A stretch of DNA of 64,000 nt from Peronospora farinosa (taxonomy: Eukaryota > Oomycota > Peronosporomycetes > Peronosporales > Peronosporaceae): positions 434,001-498,000 of the forward strand of contig CANTFK010000020.1 of assembly GCA_947646735.1 (NCBI GenBank), read 5' to 3'. The notes beneath the pieces are model-generated. The model was not told where the DNA came from and searched no databases. It saw nothing but the letters and a program-made list of their open reading frames with translations. Shown here one piece after another: positions 1 through 10,690 of the stretch (position 1 is its first letter; every line of letters begins with the position of its first letter). The translations under genes and the position numbers were made by a program.

Positions 1-3000
1 TCTATATTAGGACGTAGGTCCTATATCGACGACATTTTGGTGACCTCGGAGTCATGGGATGACTTATGCGTGAAAGTGGAACGACTTTTGGAGGTGTGTG
101 ACAAGTGGAACTTATCGATCAGCGCGGTTAAGAGCTCATGGGGCTGTCAAAAGGTAGATTACCTTGGCCACCAAGTATCAGCGGAAGGGCTGGAGGCCCA
201 CCCTAAGGACCTTCAGTCCTTGGTGGACTTACCGTTGCCCACTACCCTGAAAGCTATGCAGTCGTTTCTCGGGAGTCTTAACTATTACAGTCGGTTCCTG
301 GAGGACTACGCCATTTATGCATCCATCCTGTACGAATTAAGGGAAGTGGATTACCACGTATTACGAAACCGGATAAGCAGGACTGGGGACATACAGGGAG
401 ATGACCAGGAGGAGGACCGATGGGCCCGGGTGCAGGTAGCATTTGCTATGTTAAAGAATAAGATCGCCACTGCCCCAATCCTCCGCCATTTTGATCCAGA
501 CCGGGAACCCGTCATTATTGTCTATGCTAGCGAGTGGGCCATCTCGGCATCCCTGGTGCAGGAATATGAAGGGGTGTATATGCCGGTAACTTTCACGAGT
601 CGGACTTTGAAGCCAAATGAGATCAACTATGGGCTGGTGGACAAGGAAGTGCTGGCGCTATTGCGAATACTAGACCTTTGCTACACGTCACTGGTCACCC
701 GACTTATCAAGGTCTTGACCCGACACTCAACGCTGGCGTGGATAGTCCGGTCACCGGGTCTACAAGGTCGCCTGGGAAACTGGGCTGCACTCCTGTCTCA
801 ATGGACGTTAGAAGTGGTTAAGTGCAAGAAGGGCGAAGATGAAATACTGGGAACATTAGCGGCAAGCTTTACGCCTCGCGAAATTGTGGACTCTATTCTA
901 TCTTCAATCGCCCCCAAGAGACATCCGCGCCAAGCTATCACGGTGGTTCCTCCTACAGTCGAACCTGAGGAAGTCTTGTACGTGGTCAGTTTCGATGGGT
1001 CTGCACGAGTTAAGCGTGGGGGAGGAGCCTGCAGTGCTATTGTGTGGCAACTCCCGGAATGGACGGTAGTCGCCGCTGCTTCCCGGTATTTGACTGAAGC
1101 GACAGTAAATGAGGCAGAGTATGAAGGCCTATTGTTGGGCTTCCTTCTACTGGAGAACCTGGAGCGTAGACGTCTAGTAGTGTGTGGAGATTCTAACCTG
1201 GTCGTGCGACAGATGCGAGGAGAAATCGAGTGTAAGGCGCAGGGCCTGACAGTACGACGGGCGAAGGCCCTGGAAAAACTCAGGTCCTGGCCCGTTCACG
1301 AGTTTCTACACATGAAGCGCGAATGGAACCAAAGTGCAGACCGTCTCGCTAACGCGGCCCTGCAACAGCAACGAGGGGTCGAAACAATACCTGAGGAAGA
1401 GTGGAAAGACCTCGAAGAGATTAATCGTCTGCCTGAACTCTTGGTACCCAAGAATCCCAGCCCAGCAATGCGAATTACGGCTGTCACGAGGTCTCGGGTC
1501 CGGTCCAGGATGCCGACAGAGGTTGTGCAAGAAGAGGTGGTGCACCGGATACGAATTGAGCGAATTTCGGCTGCCCAAGACGAAGAAATGTGGATACGCG
1601 ACTTGAAGCTCTATTTACGGGGTGAATGGAGCGGTTTACCCGCAGAAGTGGCGTTGGCATGCGGCAAGATCGACACGAATTACGCTTTGGATGAGGACGG
1701 ACTTCTATTGTATTGCCCGGGTCTGGGGACAGCTGAAGAGGATCGCGATGGGTGGATCCGGCTAGTGATACCCGAAAGCCTACAACAAGATTTTCTGCAC
1801 CATTACCACAAGAGTCTTGAAGGGGGACACCAAGGAATCGGCCGCACATACCAGCGGATACGAAGGCATTTCCATTGGAGAGGGTTGTTTCGAAGTGTAC
1901 AGCGCTTCGTTGGTGCTTGTTTCGACTGTGAGACCGGAAAAAGTGGACCCACCTTACGAGGGAAGACCCCAGGAAATGTTCGGGCAACCTACCCATTTCA
2001 GGTCATCGCGATGGATCATATTCCATCGTTGCCCAAGTCGTTTAAGGGAAACACGGAGCTGTTGATCTGGGTGGACCTGTTTACTGGTTATGTAATTGCT
2101 AAGGCCAGCTCGTCGAGGTCGGCACAAACCGTGGCAGAAGGGTACGAAGAATGTGTATTTCGAAGGTTTGGGGCCAGTGAGGCGATCCGACACGACAGGG
2201 AACCAAGTTTCATGTCGGATTTCTTTCGCGCTTTCAACCGCATGATTGGGCAAAAGCAGCGGGCCACAATGGCCTACCGGCCGCAGGCCAATGGAACTGC
2301 GGAAAGGATGGTACAGACGATCACCCGAGCTATCAAGATGTATGTGTCGGAGGTGGACCAAAGAGATTGGGATGCATATGCGGAACGGCTCACATTTGCG
2401 CTGAACACGGCGCAGGACCGGGTCCGAAAAGAGACTCCATTCTACCTGGTGCATGGTTGGGACGCACGAAGCACGTTGGAGGCCACAATACCGCTGGGTA
2501 GTACCAGGCGTCGTGACGGTGACCCCCGCCGGTGGCGATATGGCGTACAGCGGCAGTATCGCCGGGCAAGGGAACAAGTCAACGAGTTATTGCGATCGGC
2601 AATGGAAAGTCGAGCCGAGATCCACAATGAAGATGTGGCGGATAGCATGATTGAGGCAGAATCTCAGGTGTGGTTTTATTTAGACCGGGTCAAGGAAGGC
2701 TATGCCCGAAAACTGGCCCACCTATGGCATGGTCCATTCCGAGTACGAGAGATGGTGGGGGACCATGCAGCTCGCCTGGATATCAGTGGGACCGATTACC
2801 GCATTTACCCGTTGGTGCACCTTTCGAAGTTGAAGCTAGTTCGGCAATATCCCGACAGACCGAATACGGTGTTGGTGGTGGACGAAACAGATCGAGTGGA
2901 TTTTGACGAAGCCCTGCTACCAGAGGATAGCTGGGATGCGGAGTTGGAAGACAATGAGTATGAAGTGGAGATGATTCTTGACAAGCGCATGGGAAGAAAA

Positions 3001-3168
3001 ACTCGGTATGGTCGTATTCAATGTGAATACCTGGTGCAGTGGAAAGGATACTCCGATCCGTCGTGGGTAGACGAGGTGGACCTCAATTGCGGTGGACTAC
3101 TTGAGGACTACGAACGCAGGCAAGTCACTCGGAATCGTTTTGAGGTGATGCAGAGCCATGAGAAGTAG
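1..3168 (+). CDS. pol: Ty3/gypsy pol, 3' part (RT end, two RNase H domains, integrase, chromodomain)
   Basis: The frame is already open at base 1, so the gene is cut by the window edge; the RT catalytic box YIDD lies at nt 22-33. An RT thumb/connection segment follows, then a first RNase H in which the usual TDAS is VYAS (about nt 516-530). A second RNase HI-like domain follows with FDGSAR (about nt 991), NEAEYEG (about 1108), GDSN (about 1186) and SADRLAN (about 1333). The integrase has an HHCC finger (HHYHKS...CFDC, about nt 1798-1930) and a D,D,E core (AMDH, RHDRE, GTAERM). A chromodomain-like end (EYLVQWKGY..PSWVDEVD) closes the protein, and the stop is at 3166-3168. Gypsy elements with an extra RNase H are known from plants and oomycetes. 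No frameshift is seen, so the copy may be fairly young. Confidence 0.95.
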   Translation, partial: SILGRRSYIDDILVTSESWDDLCVKVERLLEVCDKWNLSISAVKSSWGCQKVDYLGHQVSAEGLEAHPKDLQSLVDLPLPTTLKAMQSFLGSLNYYSRFLEDYAIYASILYELREVDYHVLRNRISRTGDIQGDDQEEDRWARVQVAFAMLKNKIATAPILRHFDPDREPVIIVYASEWAISASLVQEYEGVYMPVTFTSRTLKPNEINYGLVDKEVLALLRILDLCYTSLVTRLIKVLTRHSTLAWIVRSPGLQGRLGNWAALLSQWTLEVVKCKKGEDEILGTLAASFTPREIVDSILSSIAPKRHPRQAITVVPPTVEPEEVLYVVSFDGSARVKRGGGACSAIVWQLPEWTVVAAASRYLTEATVNEAEYEGLLLGFLLLENLERRRLVVCGDSNLVVRQMRGEIECKAQGLTVRRAKALEKLRSWPVHEFLHMKREWNQSADRLANAALQQQRGVETIPEEEWKDLEEINRLPELLVPKNPSPAMRITAVTRSRVRSRMPTEVVQEEVVHRIRIERISAAQDEEMWIRDLKLYLRGEWSGLPAEVALACGKIDTNYALDEDGLLLYCPGLGTAEEDRDGWIRLVIPESLQQDFLHHYHKSLEGGHQGIGRTYQRIRRHFHWRGLFRSVQRFVGACFDCETGKSGPTLRGKTPGNVRATYPFQVIAMDHIPSLPKSFKGNTELLIWVDLFTGYVIAKASSSRSAQTVAEGYEECVFRRFGASEAIRHDREPSFMSDFFRAFNRMIGQKQRATMAYRPQANGTAERMVQTITRAIKMYVSEVDQRDWDAYAERLTFALNTAQDRVRKETPFYLVHGWDARSTLEATIPLGSTRRRDGDPRRWRYGVQRQYRRAREQVNELLRSAMESRAEIHNEDVADSMIEAESQVWFYLDRVKEGYARKLAHLWHGPFRVREMVGDHAARLDISGTDYRIYPLVHLSKLKLVRQYPDRPNTVLVVDETDRVDFDEALLPEDSWDAELEDNEYEVEMILDKRMGRKTRYGRIQCEYLVQWKGYSDPSWVDEVDLNCGGLLEDYERRQVTRNRFEVMQSHEK

Positions 3169-3355
3169 AGGGGAGAGTTTGTCTTGGGAAGGCCAAGATG
3201 ATGCAAGAAGGAGGTGGTATGTGTTGCATGCACAGAGATTGGTCAAGTTATGTATTCGAGAAGTGCAGCAGAACAAGAAGAGTGAAGTATTGCTAACCTG
3301 TAGAGGACACCAAGGGACTACCTACCTAAGATATGGCACCAAAGAGGAAAATTGA
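3158..3355 (+). CDS. Possible short ORF overlapping the pol stop
   Basis: A 65-codon frame starts inside the last codons of pol and reads SRGES.SWEGQDDARRR near its start. A related frame occurs at the same place in the deleted element at 10488-10694 (minus strand). The two share the first part and then diverge. It may be a real small protein or only conserved DNA downstream of pol. Function unknown. Confidence 0.25.
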   Translation: MRSRGESLSWEGQDDARRRWYVLHAQRLVKLCIREVQQNKKSEVLLTCRGHQGTTYLRYGTKEEN

Positions 3356-3431
3356 GAATGTGCTAGGGATTTCGAGGTGAAATGGCATTATCTCGGCTTA
3401 TTAAGGATGCACTTAAAGCTAGTGATAACCC

Positions 3432-5788
3432 TCAGGCGGTGTCGGGTGGAGAAAACTTGCCATGGAGACGGGGAACCCCGAAAGCGGGATGCTCGTGGAT
3501 GTTCTTGTGGTAAAAGATGCGCCACGGTTCGACATCATCCACCACCTGCAACGCCTCCATAAGCCCCGGTTGAGAACTCTCCTGGTTGACCCTTAGGATC
3601 CAGTAAGACAGCTGACGCGTGGGGGTAACGGGCTGGAAGAAGGGGTCCAGCAGGATGTCCAAGTCACAGTGACCTGCTACCATCCCCTGCAGGACCTTCT
3701 TCAGCACTCCCATCCAAGCCTGTGTCGCCTTGGCCCGTCGTTTTTTCCGGGCGTTGTAAATGCGGGAGATGTACGCACTGCCGGAACGAAGAGCTATGGA
3801 GAAATGAAGACGGTGCCGGTCCTTCCACAAACTCTGGCGCGATGCGTCTACGTAGGCATCGTGGAGCTCCACCAGTCCAACAAACCAGCCGTTTACGGGG
3901 AACGAGAGAGGATACTCAGACATCGTCTGCTGCTCCCATGGGCGCGAGTTCATCAACAGCCGGAGCTGAGACTCCGTTACGAGACTATTAGTCTCGCCCA
4001 GGCGGTCCTTGGATCTCTTGTCTAAAGGGGGGCCCGGACCCATCCACGAAGCTGGAAGGGTTATGCGGGACCACAGGTCTTTCACGCTCAATTGCGAGAT
4101 CGCAAGGGGGCCCACCATAGAGACGGGCCATGGGGCAACGTCTTCGGTCTTGAACACACTTGGCTGGTCATATCCCGGAATGGATGGGCCCCAGGCGTTG
4201 GAACCAGCGGGACCTTTGGATGCTGGCACCCCTTGATCATCAGAGTCGAGACTCTCAGTATCGGACTCAGAAGGACCGAAAAGCTGGATGAACAGGTCGG
4301 AATGAGGCGTGGGCGTCTTTTCCGAGCTGGAAGAAGCAGCAGGTGACGTCTGTACTTCGGGAGGAGGCTTGGCCATTGGTTTCCCAGTGGACCCCGCCGG
4401 TTTAGGAAGAGGCTTGGACGTTGGTTTCCTAGTGGACCCCGCTGGTTTCGTTGGTTTCCCAGTAGACCCCGCCGGTTTTGGAAGAGACTTGGACGTTGGT
4501 TTCCCAGTGGACCCCGCCGGTTTCGTTGGTTTCCCAGTGGACCCCGCCGGTTTCGTTGGTAACCCAGTGGACCCCGCCGGTTTAGGAAGAGACTTGGACG
4601 TTGGTTTCCCAGTGGACCCCGCCGGTTTCGTTGGTTTCCCAGTGGACCCCGCCAGTTTCGTTGGTAACCCAGTGGACCCCGCCGGTTTAGGAAGAGACTT
4701 GGACGTTGGTTTCCCAGTGGACCCCGCCGGTTTGGGAAGAGGCTTGACTTTTGGTCTCCCAGTGGATCCCACTGGTTTGGACTCCGTCGATGTTGGGAGA
4801 GGACCGGACTTGGGTGTCCCAGTAGATCCCACGGACGTCGAAGAAGGGCCGGATGTCGTTTTACGAGATAAGTCCACCACCTCTGGAGCGGGTTTCCCCA
4901 CGGAAGTCACCGGGCTACCACGACGACGAGAGGCACGTGACCGAGCCATCGCCGCTAGCAGAGACTCATCGCTGCTACTGGACTCGTCTTCAGGGGAACT
5001 TGGGGCACGGGAGGTCCGACGCTTCTTCGATGAGGAAGGGGCTGGAACTTCGGCAGTAGGAGACCGAGATCTTTTAGCCCTGGAAGGTCCTGGGACCTTA
5101 GTCTTAGGCGAGGCAGATCTATCCGCGGCGCTCCGAGCTACGGCCAGCTGTTTCTGGAGTTGGTCCCGTTGGCAGGCGACTTGCTTCACGAGGGATTTAG
5201 AGCGGGCCAGCTCATCTCGAAGTAGTGACACTTGAGATACGGTGGACCGAAGATCGACCGTGGTGGTATCCAACTTGGCCTCCAGCTCTTCTATCTGGAG
5301 TGTGAAGCTCGTCACCGTGGCCTCATACTGGCCCCTCCAGTACCGAACCTTGGACCGAGACGCTTCAACTTGAAGGCGATAATCCTTCCGGGTGGCGAGC
5401 GCATCTCGGTATTCCGCAATGGTTAGCTGGTCGGTTTCATGATCGCGGACGAGCTTCCGAATTCGAGCCTCGATCCGGGGAAGATCAACTTTTCCAAATC
5501 GAACGACCTCGTCCACGCGACTCTGCAAGTCTTGGGCCCGGCGATGCTCAGCCTGATAGGCCTGCTGGAGGGCCCTATGATTGTCAGCAAGGGTCTCCAT
5601 AACTTGGGCTCGTTCCATCGCCAGCTGGATCGCTTCCCACGCCCGGGTAACACTCGCATAATCGGGGGGGGCTCGCCGACAAGGTCTACAGTCGGAATAA
5701 CCAAGGCAGGGTCAGGTCCAGGCAGTGGAGGGGTAGACAAACGGCCAGGTGCTGGGGGTTCGTCGGAGAAAGAACTGGAAGAGGCCAC
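3432..5788 (-). CDS. Antisense coiled-coil/repeat protein carried by the gypsy element (frameshifted)
   Basis: A long minus-strand ORF lies between the pol stop and the 3' LTR. The 728-codon part is 5618-3432. A second frame from an ATG at 5788 runs into an 8-G run (plus strand 5664-5671); nine would join the frames, so a one-base loss is likely. Order of parts: a short Pro/Ser-rich start, about 200 residues of heptad-like coiled coil, a basic Ser/Arg/Lys stretch (SKKRRTSR), then about 12 imperfect repeats around PAGSTGKPTSKPLPK, an acidic stretch, and a C-terminal region of about 240 residues rich in Trp and aromatics with no recognised domain. The plus-strand frame at 4309-5235 is only a shadow of the repeats. 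Antisense ORFs are known in some plant gypsy elements; the function here is unknown and a structural or gag-like role is only a guess. Confidence 0.7.
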
Positions 5789-5911
5789 TGGTAAATAAAG
5801 GGTGGGTGAGTTGGTGAATACGAAAGATCGTCAAGCACATGGACACCTACTTATATGTTGAGGAGACGGGACAAGGATGCACTGGGTCTTGCCGCAGTTC
5901 GGAAGACCAGC

Positions 5912-5925
5912 GCGCAGGGGACAGC
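5912..5925 (+). other. Polypurine tract candidate before the 3' LTR
   Basis: The purine-rich CAGGGGACAGC lies directly before the LTR start at 5926. The same sequence stands next to the LTR of the deleted element (minus strand, 10351-10362), which fits a primer for plus-strand DNA synthesis. Confidence 0.55.
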
Positions 5926-6111
5926 TATGGAGAAGTGCCAGAGAAATGGGGGGCCCTTCGTAGTTATTATAATAACTGGCGGGAAAGATCTCGGTCACTC
6001 TCTTGAATGAGTGACAGGGAGTGACCAGGGCCCCGAACTGGTCCAAGGTCCCGAGTTCGGAGAAGGTACTAGGATGTCCTACACTACAGACCAAAGGACT
6101 GGGCAGCTTAG

Positions 6112-6470
6112 GTGGACCCAGGTAACAGGTGGGTCCCAGACAACAGGTGGACCCAGGTGACCGGTGGACCCCAGGGCAGGATGACCCAGGTGACCGGTGG
6201 ACCCAGGTGACCAGTGGACCCCAGGCGACTGGTGGGTCCCATGTGAGGTGACAGGTGGACCCCCCGTGACAGGTGGAACCCCGGTAACAGGTGGACCCCC
6301 CGTGACAGGTGGAACCCCGGTAACAGGTGGACCCCCGGTAACAGGTGGACCCCCGGCGACAGGTTGACCCAGGTGACCAGTGGACCCCAGGTGTCCAGTG
6401 AACCCCAGGTGACAGGTGGACCCCAGGTAACATGTGGACCCCAGGCAACATGCGGACCCCAGGTAACAGG
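6112..6470 (+). repeat. Minisatellite, unit near GGTGGACCCAGGTGACC
   Basis: Imperfect tandem units of about 16-19 bp with core GGTGGACCC(C)AGGTGACC and variants such as GTAACAGG. The array is inside the family-A LTR; inverted versions occur at 8466-9018 and 11866-12358. Confidence 0.9.
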
Positions 6471-6690
6471 AGCCCAGGGGTACTAGGATACTAGGGCCCA
6501 GGGGCCTAGGGGTGCCAGGGTACCGGGGCCTAGGGGTACCAGGGTGCCGGGGCCTAGGGGTACCAGGGTGCCGGGGCCCAGGGGCCTAAGGGTACCAGGG
6601 TGCCGGGGCCCAGGGGCTTAGAGGTACTAGGGTGCCGGGGCCCAGGGTACCGAGGCCCAGGGGTACCAGGGTGCCGGGGCCCAATGTCCG
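6470..6690 (+). repeat. Minisatellite, unit near GGGGTACCAGGGTGCC
   Basis: A second tandem array with units of about 24 bp or shorter built of GGGGCCTAGGGGTACCAGG. It adjoins the previous array; inverted relatives are at about 9205-9370 and 12547-12720. Confidence 0.85.
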
Positions 6691-7401
6691 AGGGTGCAGA
6701 ACCGGTACAAAGAATATCGAAGATTACAGAAAGTACAGGGTACCAAGGAGCCAGTCCTTCCTCCAAGAGCCGGCACGTGGCACTTTCCAGATCAAAGGGT
6801 TAGGGTTAGGCAAGAAAAAGGATACAAGGTATAAGATAAATAAACACACTCGAATTTGCATTACACGTGGCAGCTTTAAGCGCCCCTCCCTAAGCTTCTC
6901 CGTCGCTACACCTCTTCCGGGCGGGATACCCTTTGGCCCCCCGACGTCCAGCAGGTGTTAGACGACTCAAGCAACGCAAGTTGAGCCTCAGGATAGTTGG
7001 CCTGAGGTGTCAAGTAAGTGTCAACACTCTACGACCCGCTACAGGAAGCGGTTTCCCTACGGGGAAGAACACAAAGGGGTCCAAGGACCAAGAACAGTCA
7101 GCCACCAAAGGGGTACATAGTACCAGGTGCATCGCTCTCGACTAAGTCGATTGAGCCCAAGAAACCCGGTCCTAAGTGAAGTATATCCACTCGGGGACCA
7201 CCAAGTCCAAGTCTTATACAAAGACCAAGTTTAAGTCTTCTACGTCAACCGAGGAGCAAGACCAGCCAAGCCGACGGGTACACAAGGTGAGACCCAAGGC
7301 CAACACGACACGGTATCGGGGTACCCCCTCCGTAAGTCGGCAGTCCGGCGCTGTGTGTGTTTGTGGATCTCCTACGTTGTTTGAGAATCCACTCCACCAC
7401 A

Positions 7402-7735
7402 CTTCCACGTACCACGCGGGCGCACCCTTAAGCAGCGCGAGGAAGTGGTTATACTGTCTTAACTCCGCGTGCGGTGATGGTAGCGTTGGTCGGTCACTGA
7501 AAGCGCTGAACCAAACTATTTCCGGCCGCTTAGAGCGGTCAGCGCAACGAAAACCTAAGAAGTGCCTCACTTACGTCACGCAGAAGCTTATCGAGCTTTT
7601 CGTGCGCAGTGTGCGATGTTTAGTAGATTCAAGACAGACTTATATTTAATAGGTTTTAATTAAATATAAATCCAACTACTGATTGGTGAAATATGCAAAG
7701 ACGCGTCTCTTTAGAAGAGTATCCTTACGTGCAAG
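7402..7735. mobile_element. Left half of a hairpin-rich LTR split by a later insertion
   Basis: This segment matches about 14200-14530 in order and wording (GAGGAAG.GGTTA, ACGCAGAAGCTT, ACTGATTGG, CTCTTTAGAAG.GTATCC). Its continuation is at 13722-13936, on the far side of the inserted element. Its own left end is cut by the element ending at 7401. Confidence 0.7.
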
Positions 7736-8465
7736 TGTGGTGGAGTGGATTCTCAAACAACGTAGGAGATCCACAAACACACACAGCGCCGGACTGCCGA
7801 CTTACGGAGGGGGTACCCCGATACCGTGTCGTATTGGCCTTGGGTCTCACCTTGTGTACCCGTCGGCTTGGCTGGTCTTGCTCCTCGGTTGACGTAGAAG
7901 ACTTAAACTTGGTCTTTGTATAAGACTTGGACTTGGTGGTCCCCGAGTGGATATACTTCACTTGGGACCGGGTTTCTTGGGCTCAATCGACTTAGTCGAG
8001 AGCGATGCACCTGGTACTATGTACCCCTTTGGTGGCTGACTGTTTCTTGGTCCTTGGACCCCTTTATGTTCTTCCCCGTAGGGAAACCGCTTCCTGTAGC
8101 GGGTCGTAAGAACAACGGGGCCAAAGAGTGTTGACACTTACTTGACACCTCAGGCCAACTATCCTGAGGTTCAACTTGCGTTGCTTGAGCCGTCTAACAC
8201 CTGCTGGACGTCGGGGGGCCAAAGGGTATCCCGCCCGGAAGAGGTGTAGCGACGGAGAAGCTTAGGAGGGGCGCTTAAAGCTGCCACGTGTAATGCAAAT
8301 TCGAGTGTGTTTATTTACCTTATACTTTGTATGCTTTTTCTTGCCTAACCCTAACCCTTTGATCTGGATAGTGCCACGTGTCAACTTGTGGAAGAACAAC
8401 TGGCTCTTTTAGGACATGGGACTTGTACCGGCTCTGCACTTTAAGGAAGCCTTGTGCCTTCTATT

Positions 8466-9018
8466 CCCTGGGGTCCACCGGTCACCTGGGTCCACCGGTC
8501 ACCTGGGTCCACCGGTCACCTAGGTCCACCGGTCACCTGGGTCCACCTGTTGTCTGGGGTCCACCTGTCACGGGGGGGGTCCACCTGTCACCTGGGGTCC
8601 ACTGGACACCTGGGGTCCACTGGACACCTGGGGTCCACCGGTCACCTGGGTCAACCTGTCGCCGGGGGTCCACCTGTTACCGGGGGTCCACCTGTCACGG
8701 GGGGTCCACCTGTCACCTGGGGTCCACTGGCCACCTGGGTCCACCGTTCACCTGGGTCAATCTGTCACCTGGGTCAACCTGTCACTGGGGGGGGTCAATC
8801 TGTTACCTGGGGTCCACCGGTCACCTGGGTCCAACAGTCACCTGGGTCCACCTATCGCCTGGGGTCCACCTGTCACATGGGACCCACCAGTCGCCTGGGG
8901 TCCACTGGTCACCTGGGTCCACCGGTCACCTGGGTCATCCTGTCACCTGGGGTCCACCGGTCACCTGGGTCCACCTGTTGTCTGGGACCCACCTGTTACC
9001 TGGGGTCCACCTAAGCTG
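8466..9018 (-). repeat. Minisatellite, unit near GGTCCACCGGTCACCTG
   Basis: About 30 imperfect units of GGTCCACC(G/T)GTCACCTGG. The unit number differs from the second LTR (11866-12358), so the array changed length after or during insertion. The long open frames across it come from the repeat period. Confidence 0.9.
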
Positions 9019-9549
9019 CCCTAGCAGCACTAGTCCTTTGGTCTGTAGTGTAGGACATCCTTGTACCTTCTCCGAACTCGGGACCTTGGACCAGTTCGGG
9101 GCCCTGGTCACTCCCTGTCACTCATTCAAGAGAGTGACCGAGATCTTTCACGCCAGTTATTATAATAACTTCGAAGGCCCCCCCACATCTCTGGCACTTC
9201 TCCACAGCTGGGCCCCGGTACCCCGGTACCCCTGGGCCCCGTTACCCTGGTACCCTGGTACCCCGGTACCCCTGGGCCCCGTTACCCTGGTACCCCGGGC
9301 CTCTGGGCCTCGGTATCCTGGGCCCTGTACCCTGTGCCCTGGGCCTCGGTACCCCGGTACCCTGCACCCTGTACCCAGGTCCCTGATACCCTGGTCTCTT
9401 GTACCGTGGGCCCTTGGACCTTGGAGCCTGTACTGTCTCTGCACGTAGAAATACCTTGTACCTTCTTTGAACTTAGGACCTTGGACCACCTCGGGGCACT
9501 GGACCCTTCGAATCCTGGTGTGCGCCCGGTAGGGTAACCTTGTACCTTT

Positions 9550-10245
9550 GACCCTGGACGTTCGATATCCCTGTCTCCGATAGCTGGTACCCCTGTCCCT
9601 GGTGCCCTGTCCCTGGTGATTGGAAACCTTGTCCCTGGTAACTGAAAACCCTGTCCCTGGTGACTAGTACCCCGGTCCCTGGTAACTGGTATCCCTGTCC
9701 CCGGTAACTGAAAACCCTGTCCCTGGTGACTAGGAACCCGCGTCCCTGGTGACTGGTACCCCTGTCCCTGGTGACCCTCGGTTGAACCTTGGAACCTTGC
9801 GAGGCCTGGGTTCTTGTACCCTGGTACCCTAGTCTCTTGTACCGTGGGCCCTTGGACCTTGGAGCCTGTACTGTCTCTGCACGTAGAAATACCTTGTACC
9901 TTCTTTGAACTTAGGACCCTGGACCACCTCGGGGCACTGGCCCTTTCGGGTCCTGGTGTGCGCACGGTAGGGTAACCTTGTACCTTTGACTCTGGACGTT
10001 CGATACCCCTGTCCCCGGTAACTGGTACCCCTGTCCCCGGTGACTGGTACCCCTGTCCCCGGTAGCTGGTACTCTGTCCCTGGTGCCCTGTCCCTGGTGA
10101 CTGATACCCTTGTCCCCGGTTGCTAGAAACCCTGTCCCCGGTGACTGGTATCCCTGTCCCCGGTAACTGAAAACCCTGTCCCTGGTGACTAGTACTCCGG
10201 TCCCTGGTGACTGGAAACCCTGTCCCTGGTGACCCTCGATTGAAC
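9550..10245 (-). repeat. Two minisatellite blocks, unit near CCCTGTCCCTGGTGACTGG
   Basis: Units of about 19 bp (CCCTGTCCC(C)GGTRACTGGTA) occur at about 9575-9780 and 10000-10240, separated by the duplicated 435-bp segment. Confidence 0.85.
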
Positions 10246-10690
10246 CTTGGGACCTTGCGAGGCCTGGTCCCTTGTACCCTGGGGCCCCTGTACCCTGGTA
10301 CCCTGGGGCCTTGGTACCCTGGGCCCCGATTCTCCTGGAACTTCACCACAGCTGTCCCCTGCGCGCTGGTCTTCCGAACTGCGACAAGACCACGTGCACC
10401 CTTGTCCTGTCCCTTTGGAATAGCAGTAAATGTCCATGTGGTCATTCCACTTCAATGCTTCTCCATAGTCACTTCCAATTTTATATACTAATCCTCGTCC
10501 GAGTGGGGCTCTGTATCCTCAGGCCCTGGACCCTCGGGGCCTTGAGCCTTCGGGGCTGCACAATACTTCGCATTTTCTTCTGTGCTGCCGCACTCTCGAA
10601 TCTGTAACTTGACCCATTCGTAAATGTAGAACAAATACCGCCTCCTTCTTGCATCATCTTGGCCTTCCCAAGATGAACTCTCCCCTCTAC

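Larger units (their letters stand above)
5926..7401 (+). mobile_element. 3' LTR of the first gypsy element (family A)
   Basis: This LTR starts TATGGAGAAGTGCC (the first G of TGTGG appears mutated) and ends CCACTCCACCACA. It is downstream of pol in the same orientation. Its last 600 bases are nearly identical, inverted, to 7736-8390 and 11090-11760, and directly repeated at about 31850-32566. It contains two minisatellite blocks. Length is 1476 bp. The matching 5' LTR lies outside the window, so no target duplication can be checked. Confidence 0.85.
7736..10350 (-). repeat. Long LTR (3' copy in element sense), family A
   Basis: Runs from TGTGGTGG to CACCACA, 2615 bp. It contains arrays at 8466-9018, 9205-9370, 9550-9785 and 9990-10245, and a large internal duplication of about 435 bp (starting near 9390 and 9830, each with CTGTCTCTGCACGTAGAAAT). 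Confidence 0.9.

Noticed and set aside
4309..5235. 308-codon plus-strand frame with VDPAGF repeats
   Set aside because: It is the complement of the repeats in the antisense gene, which has the better domain order and length.
6112..6690. CRISPR-like repeat/spacer appearance
   Set aside because: Units are imperfect and contiguous without unique spacers, and the genome is eukaryotic.
8344..8358. Telomere-like CCTAACCCTAACCC, also at 11744 and inverted at about 6799
   Set aside because: Only two units, and located at a fixed place inside family-A LTRs.
6780..8390. Large inverted repeat resembling a foldback element or palindromic amplification
   Set aside because: Explained by two family-A LTRs in opposite orientation separated by 334 bp of target DNA.
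8378..10491. Long open frames on both strands (up to 387 codons) rich in Gly, Pro, Thr, Ser, Trp and His
   Set aside because: They follow the period of the minisatellites, appear on both strands and repeat in the sister LTR at 11777-13785; no domain or start context supports a protein.
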